From Chalciporus piperatus (taxonomy: Eukaryota; Basidiomycota; Agaricomycetes; Boletales; Boletaceae): a DNA stretch of 64,000 nt. This document shows positions 38,120 through 49,888 of this stretch, piece by piece. The position numbers and the translations under genes were made by a program. The notes beneath the pieces are model-generated. The model had not been told where the DNA came from and made no database searches. It saw only the letters and a program-made list of their open reading frames with translations. How positions within the stretch are numbered: the first letter of the stretch is position 1; each line of letters starts with the position of its first letter. Where the stretch lies: positions 42,031-106,030 of the forward strand of contig JBBPTG010000092.1 of NCBI GenBank assembly GCA_038093975.1. The letters run 5' to 3'.

Positions 38120-38739
38120 ATGTTCTCAGCATTCTCGAGGCGTTTGGTAAGTTTACACAACTCACTCGCTGTTCGCCGGTTGACAGAATCACGCGGAACT
38201 AGCCTCAGGTATCCATCTTGTTCGTACCTTCCCCTTTGATTCACCCTGGACATGCAACCAACTTGAATTGAACCTATAGTCACCATCCGTCATCGCCTCC
38301 ATCCGTAAAGGCGCTCGGGATGCTGCGCGCATCCCTTTCGGCGCCCTATCCGCCAACCAAACAGGACGCTCCCCCACTTGACTTTAATCTGGAAGTCATC
38401 GAATCCCGACCACCGACCCCTGATCAACTGCGGACGATACTGTCGTTCGTAGCCCCTAAAGACAACGCGGCGGGGAGTCCGAGTCTGTCGTATACGGCGT
38501 TCTTGTCTTCTCATCCATCCGGGCCTGCAGAACAGCCTCAGAGCGCGGTGGGAATTTCGAATCTGGCAGCACATAATCCGAATGCGCTCAAGTGGCCTAT
38601 TGTCGTCGATTGGAATGGGGGGAGGGCGAGCGTGGGAGATGTCGATGGTGTGAATAATATGCTGGAGGCGCTTAGGCAGCGGAGAGATGGTGAGGTGAAG
38701 GTTGAGGAGGTCGTTGAGCCCAAGGGGTGGTTCTGGTAA
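38120..38739 (+). CDS. FMP46: FMP46-like mitochondrial redox protein (DUF1687)
   Basis: A small thioredoxin-fold-like protein of the Fmp46 family, found in mitochondria in yeast; its molecular function is unknown. Exons 38120-38146, 38203-38219 and 38280-38739 join in frame to 167 residues. The middle exon is only 17 nt and restores the conserved N-terminus RRLPQVSIFHHPSSPPSVKA. Further hallmarks are DFNLEVIESRPPTPDQLRTI, NPNALKWPIVVDWNGGRASV and the C-terminal PKGWFW. Without the micro-exon the frame breaks, which is why only the last part shows as an open frame. The N-terminus is short and basic, compatible with mitochondrial targeting. The family call is from remembered pattern; the splicing solution fits it exactly. 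Confidence 0.82.
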
Positions 38740-38984
38740 ATTCAATCGTGGACTTTATATCTCAAAAATCGGCTGTATCACTTGGTATGTTTATGATTTC
38801 GAGTACTATTTAAGCACTACTTATGTCCCATCATCCAAGTCCAAACTACCTGTGGGGTAAATACAATGAATGGCATAAAAGAACGATTGGCGCTCATGGT
38901 ATGTACTTGCAACGGAATTACAGTACGATTGAGTAAATGGGAGAACAAAGGGACGAGGTATGGCTGAAGTTAACAACACCAGGT

Positions 38985-39705
38985 CTAATATGAAAAATTC
39001 GCCGCAACAGCGTTTGATGCTGCCGGCTGGGCGTTCCCAATTACTTGACTTGAGATGGGTATCAAGGAGTGGTTAATTGGTCCTGCAATTGCGGTCGGAG
39101 AACCTCCAGTACCCTGAGTACCGCCAGCCGTCCCCGTGCTCGTGCTGGTGGGAAGGGGTATCCCAGCGGGTGTGCTGTTGGGAAGGGGTAGTCCAACGGG
39201 TGTGCTACCGGGAGAGCTAGAGGTGGTATCGCCCGTACTCCCTGTTCCATTCAAATTGCTAGACTTGCCCTTCTTCCCCACCGTCCCTCCGACTGCCCCA
39301 CCAACCACGGCACCGACGATGACGACTGCGATGAAGATGATGGTAATGATGCCATTACGGGAACGCCAGAAGGATTTGCGAGGTGTAGTGGCGTATGGTT
39401 GGATAGGGCTAGCAAACTTCTCTCTCGAGCCATTCTCTGCAGCCCCTGGGGCCAACGGTATGGGAGCAAGTACCGGTGGTGGTTGAGGAGGCGTGATGCG
39501 CACAGATGGATTGCGACGAGGCGGCTGTTCGAGAAGGTCGATATTGTACCCTTCCTAAAGACCATCGAACAATCGGAGATACGAGCGAGAGAGCATCGGT
39601 CAGTGGACGTGGGTAGGAAGGAAGCCATGAGGCTGTGCACACCTGCATCTGGGCGCGAGTTGCCTTTGGCGCCTCATCGAGTAGGTTTTGATCATAGGAC
39701 GACAT
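38985..39705 (-). CDS. single-pass membrane protein with Ser/Thr/Pro ectodomain
   Basis: Two exons (39643-39705 and 38985-39554) join in frame to 210 residues. The order is a short acidic N-terminus (MSSYDQNLLDEAPK), a Pro-rich cytosolic part, one strong membrane helix (GIITIIFIAVVIVGAVVGGA) ending in a GxxxG-like Gly run, and an ectodomain rich in Ser, Thr, Pro and Gly that should be O-glycosylated. The ectodomain contains a 30-nt tandem repeat coding for STPxGxPLP. No catalytic domain is visible. The layout resembles fungal wall-stress sensors without the cysteine domain, but no family is recognised. Alternative starts upstream lack an ATG in frame. Confidence 0.7.
39151..39210 (-). repeat. 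30-nt coding tandem repeat (two copies)
   Basis: Two adjacent 30-nt units differ at a few positions and code for STP-(A/V)-G-(I/L)-PLP in the ectodomain of the membrane protein. Confidence 0.75.
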
Positions 39706-40500
39706 GGCTTGCAGACTGGAGTCACTGGACCGTCGGTTGGGATGTTCAAGGGAGGGCAAGCGTTGGCGAGGTGGTGGAGTGTCGCATACAAGTTAAGCGC
39801 TCAAGTTGCGGACATCTGCCAGGTTCAAAGATATACGAACAGCCTCCGTGCCTGAGCCGAGCGGTCTTGGCTGGGTGATCTATGAAAATATGTACGAACA
39901 CGCAGAGCAGTAGGACATCTCAGGTAAACGATACACAGCTGCAGGCTGTAGGGGACTGGAGGGAATTCGAATGGAGATGCCATTCGAGCTGCTCTTTGCA
40001 GACACTCCGGTCGACAATACACGATATCAATCGCAACGCATGGGGCATGCGGCCAGTGTTGCCCCTTGGTCTGATGGCTGTCAGGAAGTCACGATGCGTG
40101 TAATGTTCCTGAAAGGCACTTTTGTTCGACAACTAGCTACGCCCCACTAGGATAGCTCGAACGAATCATAACTCGAACGAATCATAGCTCGAACGAATAC
40201 CCTTTGAATTGAAGCTAGCCCACGTTTAGAAAATGTCGCAAGCGGGGTTCGATCTCACGGTTTGGAATGTTCCAAATAAGGAAGGACGCATCGACGACAC
40301 GTTCTTTTCGTTCGATTCGTTGGACTCACTGGCAAGCTCGTCGTCCTCGCCAAAGGTCAGTTTATTCGACGGTCGTGCGGTAGAAAATGTTGATGAAATC
40401 TCTCATTGAAACCACAGTCAATCAATCAACCATCCCGCTCAAGGTCCCGGCGATTCATTGATCCACGCGTTCTTGACTCGGAGGGCATGCTTGTGACACC
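39706..40500. promoter_or_regulatory. divergent region upstream of the Msb1-like gene
   Basis: This 795-bp region lies between two outward-reading genes. It contains a three-copy 16-nt tandem repeat (40153-40200) and, downstream of that, a spliced upstream open frame starting at 40233 that runs over the main start codon. Confidence 0.5.
40153..40200. repeat. 16-nt tandem repeat, three copies
   Basis: Units of the form TA(G/A)CTCGAACGAATCA lie head to tail, with one change in copy 2 and two at the end of copy 3. The core CGAACGAAT recurs inverted near 40308-40320 (TCGTTCGATTCG). It may be a clustered binding site in the promoter. Confidence 0.75.
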
Positions 40501-40516
40501 ATGCCTTCATTTCTGA
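40233..40516 (+). other. upstream ORF, probably spliced, overlapping the main ATG
   Basis: An ATG at 40233 (A at -3) opens 41 codons (MSQAGFDL..SSSSSPK) to a GTCAGT donor at 40356. Joining to the acceptor at 40417 keeps the frame open to a TGA at 40514-40516, beyond the main ATG at 40501. Unspliced, it stops at 40409. A translated uORF of this kind would reduce initiation at the main start. The alternative is that the main transcript begins downstream of it. Confidence 0.35.
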
Positions 40517-43500
40517 ACAAGGTATTCGGTTATAAGAAACACGACGACAAGGAGGCCTCTCGTCCATCTCGCGAGGCTTCTGACAGTACATTACTTGATG
40601 GAAAGTACGAGGCAATATCACCCGTCGTTTCCCCATCCGCCATTTCATTCGCAGAAGCTCAGTCAAACAGAGACGATGCCGGTTTCTCCATTTTTAGACC
40701 AAAACCCCGTGGCGTATACCAGAAAGCTGCTCAGAAGCGTCCAGAGGTCGTCCCTCAGCTGACATTGCATCTTCCTGGTCCCAAGGAAAATCTGGATTCT
40801 CGTGTCCTTGGCGTCGCTTTCGAGGCAGATCCGGACACTCAACTGGTCCTCGACGATGCTGTCATTGGCGCGAAACGTCTCAGTCCTTTGGAAGCTCTCA
40901 TTCTCATCCGCGCTTGCGCACAGGCCATCACTGAGCGAGGTAGGCTTGCGTGTCCTCTCCATAGCTCCTCCTCTCATCTTCCCAAATCAGGCTTAGAGAC
41001 ACTCGGAATCATGCACCCCCATTGGTTCTCCGCTTCTTCTGACGTCCAGCGCAAGCTCATTTCCCTATTCATACACTCCTTAGAACCCCAAAGTCGAATA
41101 ACCACGCTCTCTCCAACCGCAACTTCTCCCGCCACAGCATTCGAAAACGAGCTCCATTATACCCGTTCACCTCACGACGTGGCTGCCGTTATTCGTTGGG
41201 GTCTCCGACATCTCTCGCTCGAGAACGGTCATTTCGGTAATGACTCCGCCGAATGGGCATGGTATAATGCTTTCTTCAATGCCGAACGTGATGCTTCATA
41301 CCCTCTTGGGGGTTTCTCCCAGCAGCTGCTGCCTCAGTTACCTGCGTCTCACATCGAGCTACTCGTCACGACGCTCGCTTTGATTTCCTCGCTCGCTTCT
41401 CATGCAGAGTCAAACAGTATCTCAGGGAGCAAACTTTCCAAGTTCTTAGGTCTCTGGCTCCTTGCTGCTACTCGGTCCGAACAATCCGATGATTGGGACC
41501 ACTTTTACGCTCGATGGGAGCATGCAGGTCGCATTCTGGAACATTTGTTCCTTGCTCGCTTGAGGTGAGCATCTGGTGGTGCAACTGGTCGTTTCATGTC
41601 GACTGACCGTACAACAGGGGTGAATCTCTCGCCCAGCGTCTACCTACGCGTCTTCAGGAACTAATTAAGTACTACCCGTACAACAAAGGTTCCTCCGCCA
41701 CCGAACAGGATCTCCTCTCTAGGCCTCGGTTTTCTACGGTCCAATACGACGCGCTCTTCGTCCGCGTCGAGTCTCTCCTGCCTCACAACGCAGAACAACC
41801 CAGGCAACACCCCGTTCAACTAATCGCCGATGCCCTGCAGCTTCCGACTAACAACCTCTCCGGAAATGAGTTTATCGAGCTATGGAACGCCATCAAGACT
41901 GCAGCTTCTGAATCTGATTCAGGATCATCTGCGCCAGAAGGACCTCAATTCACTCGTATCTTCGCCGATGACACTGTCCAGTTGCTGTCTTTGATTCCCG
42001 CAGACAGCAGTGTTCCTACGTCGCCTATTTTCCTCACTTCCCCGATTCTGTCTCCCAAACGTTCTTCTTCGTCACTGGCCAAGATCATCGAAAACGCGGT
42101 CTCGAAACCCAGAGCAAGCAATGGGTCTACAGCCGTATCCCCTACTTCGCCAACTACGCCAATGATCACAGATTGGGCACAGTTTTCTAGGGGTGGGTTT
42201 GGCGAGACCCCGGCTACTCAGCCTCTCTCTGCCTTGTTCGATCTAGACGACGTCGAGGTCACTAAACCTCAGGTTTCACGCAAACCGAGTCGCAGACGCG
42301 GCACGTCTCGAACTCGCAGACGACGCTCCGACGACAACGACAGCACACCATCAACTCAGCAGCTCTCCGAGCCTGAATCTGTCATTGTCGAGACCAAGCT
42401 CGCCTCGGTACACATCATCCAAATCGACGAGGCCTTTATTGACTTTTGGAGCGATGCCATCGTCGATCCCATTTCCGCCGACTGGCCCACCTTTGCCGTC
42501 TGTGCTCTCAAAGTGATGCCAAACGTCGAGAAACCCATCCGTTGGCTGGTCATCGAACAGATTTACACTCGCGAGGGACCAGCGCATCCTCCCCGCGTTC
42601 CATCTCCAGAAACCGGCACCAGAGGTCGTTCGCCCCGTCCTTCCTTCAGGTCTGACATCTCAGGCTTCCGCATCAGCAACATGTTCTCGTCCGCTCGAAA
42701 ACGCTTCAGCGTACTCAACAAGTCGGCGACGGAGTTGACACCCCGGAAATCGATTGGGCCATCCCCCAAGGTGGGAGAACTCGGAGAGATCGTCGCAGAG
42801 GAAGAGCCATCTACCCCGACAGCGGCTCAAGGATCACATGCCCACCGCCTCGAGATCGTTCTTGGCACACCCGCCGTGATGAGCGGATCGACGACAGGGG
42901 AATCAATTTCAACGCCCATCATCGCGACCGCTAAACCTTGCTCCACCACTACCACTGCCGACGTCCCGGCTGATCCGACCGCTCCGGCCCTTGTTGAAGT
43001 CAATGTATGTCAAAAGATCTTTTCGTCGCTAATGTCTTTGTGCCCCCGATACGGTCGCTAACTACCTTTTTTTTTCTTCCTTCTCCATTGAAGGCGCAAC
43101 TCGAACACGCGCGCGTAAAGGAACCATCAACCGAGTCAGCGTCTGATGTCCAACAACACGCCCACGGTGATCTTGAGGTCAATCAAGCGTCAATCAAGAC
43201 ATCGGAACAAGTTGTCTCCACCGCCGCCGTCGAGGTGGTATCTCAGTCCACGTCAGCAGCGCCAGAGTCCGTTGACGGGGCGTTGGTTCTTGTTGCGTCC
43301 CCATCGGCTGCGAAGACCGAGAGAAGCGCGGTGGTGCCCCAGGAAACGACAGAGACACATGTACAGGCCGCACTCGAGACTATCGGGGCTGCGGTTGTGG
43401 TTGCTGAAGTCGTTCATGTCGTCGAGGACAATGCACCGGAACCTGTCGTTCAGGCAGAGCAACTGGAGCAATCTGCTGTCGTTGTCGAGGTCGCTGAGGA

Positions 43501-45452
43501 AGTCAGCGAGAGCGTCGTGTTGGTTGAGACGCCTGTCCCTGAGGTCGTCGAAGAACCCCAGGTGTCTGTTCAGGTAGAGGAGCCGTCGAAGGAGCTCGTT
43601 GCAGAACCCCAGCCTGAGCCCGTCGAGACACCCGTTGTCGAAGAAGCCGTTGCTCAACCTGAAGACAAAGTCGAGGCCGAGGATCTCCCTGTGGCACAAG
43701 ATGCGGTCGTCGTCGTCGTCGAGACAGAAGCTCAACCGACACCTGAACCCTCCACGCCTGTAGTTGACGTGGTAGAAGCACCTCAGGAAGTCGCACACGA
43801 GATTGAGGCTGCCACGCCTGCTGCGGAAACTGTCGCGTTGGTCGAGGAGACTCCTAGTCAAGAGACATGCGGCGAGGCAACCCAGCCCGAGCCCGAGGTC
43901 GTTGCAGCTACCGAGGAGGTCGCACCCGAACCTGAGCAGCCAGTTGTCGAAGAACCAACGGTCGTTGTTACCCAGGAGCCCGAACCCGAGTCTGTTGCAG
44001 TTGTTGAAGCAGTCACGCCTGAGCCTGAGCAGCTCGAGGAGACTCCTGAACCGGTCGTCGAAGAACCGCAGGCCGTTGTTGTCGAGGAGCCATCGCGAGA
44101 TGTTGTCTTCCAGCCTGCAGAGGCACCCTCGATCGAAGTCGTCGCTCCTGAACCCGAGCCCGTTGTTGACGAACCAATCGAAGCGCAATCGCCAGAGCCA
44201 GCCCAAGAAGCCGTCGTAGAGGAACCCTCTGTCGAGGCTGCTCCTGCTCAAGTCGTTACAGCGGTCGTCGCTGAATTCGAACCCGCAGCGGAAGAGGCGC
44301 CAGAACCCATCGTTGAAGAAGCCCAGATTCGCGTTGAAGCAGAAGAACCAGTGCCTGAGGTACCGTCGCCTGAGCCTGTTACAGAAGAGACCGTGGAAGA
44401 ACTTGAGGTTGCGGAGGATACTACTCCAGAACCTGTCGAGGAAGTGGCTGCCCCAGAGCCTGCCATTGACGTGGTTGAGCCCGAGCCTGTCGAGGACAAA
44501 GCAGCGGAGCCCATTGCCGAAAAAGAGGCAGCACCTGTTGTAGCCGAGGAAATTGCTGCCTCAGAGCCTGTCGTTGAGGCGAGCGAACCCGTCCTTGTTG
44601 CTGAGCCTGCCGAGGACGAGGCGCCTAAACTCATTGTCGAAGAAGTCGCAACTGAGGAAGTCGAGGCTGCCATCGTTGCTGAACTCATGCCTGTCGAGGA
44701 CAAAACACCAGAACCCATTGCCGAGGAAGAGCCCGCGCACATCGTGGTCGAGGAATCTGCCTCACCAGCTGTTGTTATTGACGCGAGCGAGCCCGCTGTC
44801 GTTGCTGAGTCGGACCCTGCAGAGGACAAAGCACCTGCTGCTGAACAGGAGGTAGCAACCGAGGTTGTTGCTGTTGAGCAGGCAGCTGAGCCAGAACCTG
44901 ACGTCGTCAGCGCCGAGGTCGAGGTAGTTGACGAGCTCCAGGAAGTTGCTGAAGAACCGGAACCTGCCCCACCTGTTCTAGAAACCGCTGTGTTGATCGA
45001 GGAAGATGCTGCTCCAGTGACTCTCGAACCTGCCGCTCTTGCTCCAGAACCCCAGCTTTCGGAAGAACTCCCTGCCGTCCCTCCCCAGGAGGTCGAACCA
45101 ACGGTGCTTCCTGAAGAAGCGTCAATCGAACAACCTGTGGAGATTGTTGAACCGGTATCCGAGCAGGTTGAGGTGCAGCCCGAAGGTGAGTCGTAGTGTA
45201 TGCGAGAAATCATTCAAGCTGACCAAAGTTTCAGCAGTACACTCAGAACCCGAGGCAGCACCATTCGTTGAAGACGAGGATGTTGAAGAACCGCTCGTTG
45301 AAGATCCAATGCCTGCCGGCTCATCGGTGCCTCGTGAGTCCTGGAGGGCTTAGCTGTGATGTATCGCTCACGCAGTTCCATCAACAGAAGTCGTTATCCC
45401 GGCACCGGAGCCCCTAGCAACGACCGATGATGCTACGCCCGAGGACGCATAA
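40501..45452 (+). CDS. Msb1/Mug8-domain morphogenesis protein with long acidic repeat tail
   Basis: Exons 40501-40939, 40991-41564, 41618-43004, 43094-45185, 45235-45333 and 45376-45452 join in frame to 1555 residues. The N-terminal half carries the Msb1/Mug8 (DUF1708) domain, RhoGAP-related, with LSPLEALILIRACAQAITERG, HDVAAVIRWGLRHL and KLSKFLGLWLLAATR. Yeast Msb1 works with Rho1/Cdc42 and Bem1 in polarised growth, and this protein likely acts at growth tips or septa. A Ser-rich linker has basic RRRGTSRTRRRR and a conserved-looking segment VKLASVHIIQIDEAFIDFW. From about residue 830 on, some 700 residues are irregular repeats rich in Glu, Pro, Val and Ala (EPVVEEP-like). Such tails are disordered and strongly acidic. 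The C-terminus ends DDATPEDA. The domain call is good; the role is inferred. Confidence 0.85.
43430..45180 (+). repeat. coding acidic repeat region (E/P/V/A-rich)
   Basis: About 580 codons of degenerate short repeats with cores such as PEPVVEE, VEEVAAPEP and AEDKAPEP. GAG/GAA, CCT/CCC and GTC/GTT alternate, so the minus strand and other frames stay open by chance for several hundred codons. Confidence 0.85.
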
Positions 45453-45815
45453 GGTATGCAATGATTCACAATCGACCGTAAGTCGCAGTTGTCGTGTCGC
45501 GAATGTCCCACATGCTGACGAAATCTGCTTGTAGATGATTCTCTTTTCTACTCCCCTTTTTCCTTCGCTACGAGTTTCCGTCATAATTTTCCTCGACCTG
45601 TGTTGCAATACCTCGATCTCGCTCCTTACTCATCTGCATTGTTATCCACATTCCTTACTTTCAACTAATTCTGATGTATAGCCATCACAAGGATCCGGAG
45701 GTTACACCACATATCCATAGGGTTGCGTTTTTATACCCATGCTTCCAGTTCAACTCCTCATACGACATTCTTACACTTTCAGCGATACTCCATCTCACAC
45801 ACTCTCTTGATTACT
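45453..45815. other. intergenic, 363 bp, convergent 3' ends
   Basis: These are 3' flanks of the Msb1-like gene and of glycogen phosphorylase. The region is AT-rich; no gene is seen. Confidence 0.5.
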
Positions 45816-48800
45816 TTACTCTACTTTGGTGCTTTCAATGTTCCAATACTCTTGCGCATAGTCCTGGATAGCACGATCGGAGCTGAATTTGCCCATCTGT
45901 TGTGTTGTTGGATACCAATGTTCACCATTTCCAAACAATCACCTTGACTTACCTTGGCGGTTGTCCTGATACTCTTCTTGATCCATTCAGTGCGATCGTT
46001 GTAAGCTTCGTCGACCATGCGCAGTGCCTCGATATCTGCAGAGAATTAATGAATTGGTTTCAGGATCAATCATAGCAAGGACACTCCAAACTCACAAGAG
46101 TCGAAATCATCAGTGAGCAAGTAATAATCTCCCTGTCGAATGGTATTCAACAAACTGGGGAAACGCGTCAGGGCGTTGTTACAAGATCGATCAGGACGCG
46201 GAAAACGCACGGCTCGTAGACGGCACCGTCTCCGAAAAGTCCGCCCGAAATCTGACTCAATACGTGCGCGAGCGCGGGGGACTTTTCTTCGATCGGGATT
46301 GGGTGATACATGTGTTGGTAGCGAAGGTCTTCCACGTCGGGCGTCAGGTTTCCAAAGAAGACTGCACGAAAAAAAAAAAAAGTCAGTCGGTGAATGAACA
46401 TACTACGGACGACGAAGCGCTGGCAATTAAAAAGGGACACCACGCACAGACGTTGTCAGACCCGACTTCTTCTGCAATCTCGATGTTCGCCCCATCGACT
46501 GTGCCAAGGAGGAGCCCGCCGTTCAAGCAGAACTTCATGTTGGACGTGCCGGACGCCTCAGTGCCGGCCGTCGAGATGTGCTGGCTGATGTCAGAGGCAG
46601 GTATCAACACTTCTGCCAAGGTCACGGAGTAGTCTGGGAGGAAGAAAAGGCGGAGGTAGTCCTGGGTTTCGGGGTCGGCGTTGATCACACGGGCGACGTT
46701 CACGATGAGCCGGATTGTCTGGAACATGGCTCGTTAACTACCTGAAGGACAGTTGAAACGAAAGAAAGTGCGTACCAGCTTGGCAATGTAGTCTGGTGAT
46801 TATCGCTTCGAATCAATACGAGCGAGGTTACATGGAAGGACACTCACATCCTGGCGCAGCCTTTCCGGCGAAGAATACGTTCCTCGGTGTGATCTGCTTC
46901 CTTTCCTTTGGCGTCATCGCTTTTAACATGAGGTAGCGCTGGAAGACAGGTGAGCGTCAAGTTCAGAAATATTTGTGTTTCAACCCACATGAACAACACC
47001 AAGGATGTTGAGCGTTTGGCGCTACGTTTCGAGGTCAGGCGAAAAGAAAATCACATTCCATGATCACATACCTTGTACTCGTGCAACCTCTGTATCAGAA
47101 GTCCAATCAGTCTCACTCCAGTGAACACGAAGAGGAGGAACGCTGACCTTGATCTGCACGTCAAACATAGCATTGGAATTGATTTTCAACCCAAGAGTGG
47201 TCTGAACGTAGCTCGCTAGTCTTTCCTTGTTGCCTTGTTTCACAGATGCCCATGCTTCCTGGAACTCCTCGTCGTCAACGTGGTCCAACAAGCCTTCGAG
47301 GTTCGATAAATCCTTCAACCAGACACTCTTGGGAATCTTGAGGGTCTCTGTAATCAGTTCACTGAGCCTTGGGTTACACTACCGTGATGTCAGTGTCGTG
47401 TTACCAGTGCTCCCGTGGCATGAGGCGTACCTGATCTAGCCAGCGCCGGGGAGTAACTTCAAGGATGGTCAACAAAACATCCAGGGTTATTCGGTGTAAG
47501 ATGCTTACTGCCGTTGGTGACATTTCCAAACCTCGAGAGATGTCAGAAAACAAGCAAACGGTGCATGATACAACGTACTTGCTGATACCAAAGTAATCCA
47601 CAAAGTCTTTGAGAATGGTGGTCCTCACCAAATCGCTGTGCAGCTATAGCGAGGCTTCGTATTATATATACACATGACCAGATTTACGAGACATACCTCA
47701 GCGACGCCATTGACCTTCCGACTTCCTGTATGAACAGAAACGTGTCAGAATCTGATCGACATCGAGAAAGACTACGGACCGAGGCATGCCAAGTGTGCCA
47801 TGCGGACATGTTTCGGGAATCCCTCTAGAACCAGAGTCAACAATACCGTATGATGAGAACGGTAGCGCTAACCTTCAATCAACGACATCCTTGCAAACCG
47901 ATCCCGTTCGCCGGGGAACATCCGTTCGACGGCTAGTGGGATAATCAGGTTGGACTGTCCAAAGGATTAGACTGTGACTTACATTGCAAGAAAAGCCTTC
48001 ATTGGGTCCGAGTTCATAAAGTTATCATGACAAAGCGTTCGCAGAATTGACTCACAAGTTCTGATGGCAAGGAACAGAGTCAACAATACATCAACATCTC
48101 AAAGGGCGAACTCACGATATCAAAGATGATTTGCATGTGTCTAGAAGAGGATCAGACGATGACGAACAAGAAACATGATCAACATACCGCGGAAGGAGAT
48201 GCTCCAGCAGAGGAACTGGCCAGCTCTCCAATGCTTCCTAGAAAGAATGAGATTCAACTAAGATTGGAAATAGCAAGGCGACTTACAGGTAGTACGGTGT
48301 GGTTAGTGAAGAAGAAGGTTTCGGTGACGACCTTCCATGCAGTTTCCCAAGGCAAGTCTTCCTCGTCAAGCAAAATACGCATAAGTTCAGGAATAGCCAG
48401 GGTAGGATGAGTCTGCGCATGAATTGTTAATGATTGGTTTTACGCAATTCATTATTGCCTACGGACGTCATTGAGTTGGATAGCAACATCTGCCAGAGGT
48501 TGAGTCAATGGAAGAATGGGTGCTTTAAGGAACTCACAATCGGGGAACTCAGTGATCGGTTTACCGAGGTTCTTGAATCGCCTCATGATATCAGCAAGAC
48601 TCGCTGCAGTCCAGAAGTACTGCTGTTTGAGGCGCAATTCCTTCCCGACTACAAGGAAGTGAGCAGGCAAATAACCACGGGGGCAGGATAAAAGACTGAC
48701 AGGTCGTGTGGTCGTTAGGATACAACACAGAGGTGATCGCAGCGGCACTGTTGGAAGACTCGACCGCACGTTCATAATCACCAGCTGAAATGACACGTTA

Positions 48801-49888
48801 GACGACAAGAGATCGACTCATAGCAGGCACTTGCCATTGAAACTATTCAAGTCGAATCCTCGCTTGGGCTTGCTCTCCCAAAGACGAAGGTTGTTGGTGT
48901 TTTTGGTGTCGTAGCCCGGAATCATGACGTCATATGCGACGGCCACTACTTCCTGACCGCCATGCCATATTCCGCGCCCGCTCCCATCGACGTACCTATC
49001 TGCAGTTCCGTAAAAACGAATCTCGTAAGAGACATCGATACGAGGCAATTCCCATGGGTTCGAATTCTCAAGCCATGGATCGGGCGCTTCGAGTTGCTGA
49101 CCGTCGGGGGAGATAAGCTGCTGAAAGATGCCATATTTATAGCGGAGCCCATATCCCCAAACAGGGAGTTCTTGCGAGGCGGACGAATCGAGATAACAGG
49201 CTGCAAGGCGGCCCAAACCGCCATTTCCTAGGCCTGCATCTCGTTCGCGGGCCAAGAGGTCCTCGAGATTGAACCCGAGTTTGCTGACGCCCTCATTGAA
49301 TTGCTCCTTGAGTCCGAGGTTTAGAAGCCCGTTGTCGAGTGCCCGTCCCATCAGGAATTCGAGTGAAAGGTAATAGGCACGTTTGCCACCCTTTCGGTTC
49401 AACTGTAACTGTGTGTTGTTCCAGTTGATCTATGACAAGTAATATGGAAATCAGAACATATCCAGCCTGAGCTAGCGCTTACGAGCAGGTTATCGCGGAC
49501 AGAGAGTGCAGTCGCCTGATAAGCACCCAGGTCATCCAAACTGTAGACTGCTCGCGCCAACGAGGTTTGGACATGGTTCACGAAAGATCTGGTGATAGAG
49601 CCGACGGCTTGACGAACACACGTTCAACGAATAAGCCATGAGATGACTAGTTGGGGGTACCCACTCGTGTCAAGCTGTCTGTAACCATCCTTCCATACCT
49701 CCTCTTCACCTCTGGGCCACTTTTCCTTTCCGGACTCATCTTGCTCTGGGAGGTACCCTGCGAGATGAATGTTAGCATTGTCCTTGTCCACATGAACTAG
49801 AGAACTCTCATGTACCTGTTAGAGTCCTGACATGTCTGCGAGGGCGCTTCGGTCTGCCGATGGTGGCGAGGTCGAGGACGGAGGTCAT
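45816..49888 (-). CDS. GPH1: glycogen phosphorylase
   Basis: The cytosolic PLP enzyme that releases glucose-1-phosphate from glycogen. The start at 49888 gives [19 protein letters not shown], an N-terminal region with basic and Ser/Thr residues where phosphorylation control occurs in the family. Then come [72 protein letters not shown] and NSNPWELPR. The PLP-lysine motif [19 protein letters not shown] is present, followed by [10 protein letters not shown]. The C-terminus is [14 protein letters not shown]. There are about twenty short introns. An A13 run at about 46369-46381 lies in one of them. The last exon is joined through GTAAGTC..CACAACAG to a TAA at 45816-45818. The gene appears complete. 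Confidence 0.93.

Noticed and set aside
40235..40270. GGTTCGATCTC motif as a tRNA T loop
   Set aside because: There is no paired T stem and no other tRNA arms; the segment lies in an open frame upstream of the Msb1-like gene.
43253..45213. Two long minus-strand open frames (over 300 codons each) opposite the acidic repeats
   Set aside because: They mirror the repeated Glu/Pro/Val codons of the plus-strand exon, give low-complexity products rich in Ser/Thr/Gly or Leu/Arg/Phe, and have no domain.
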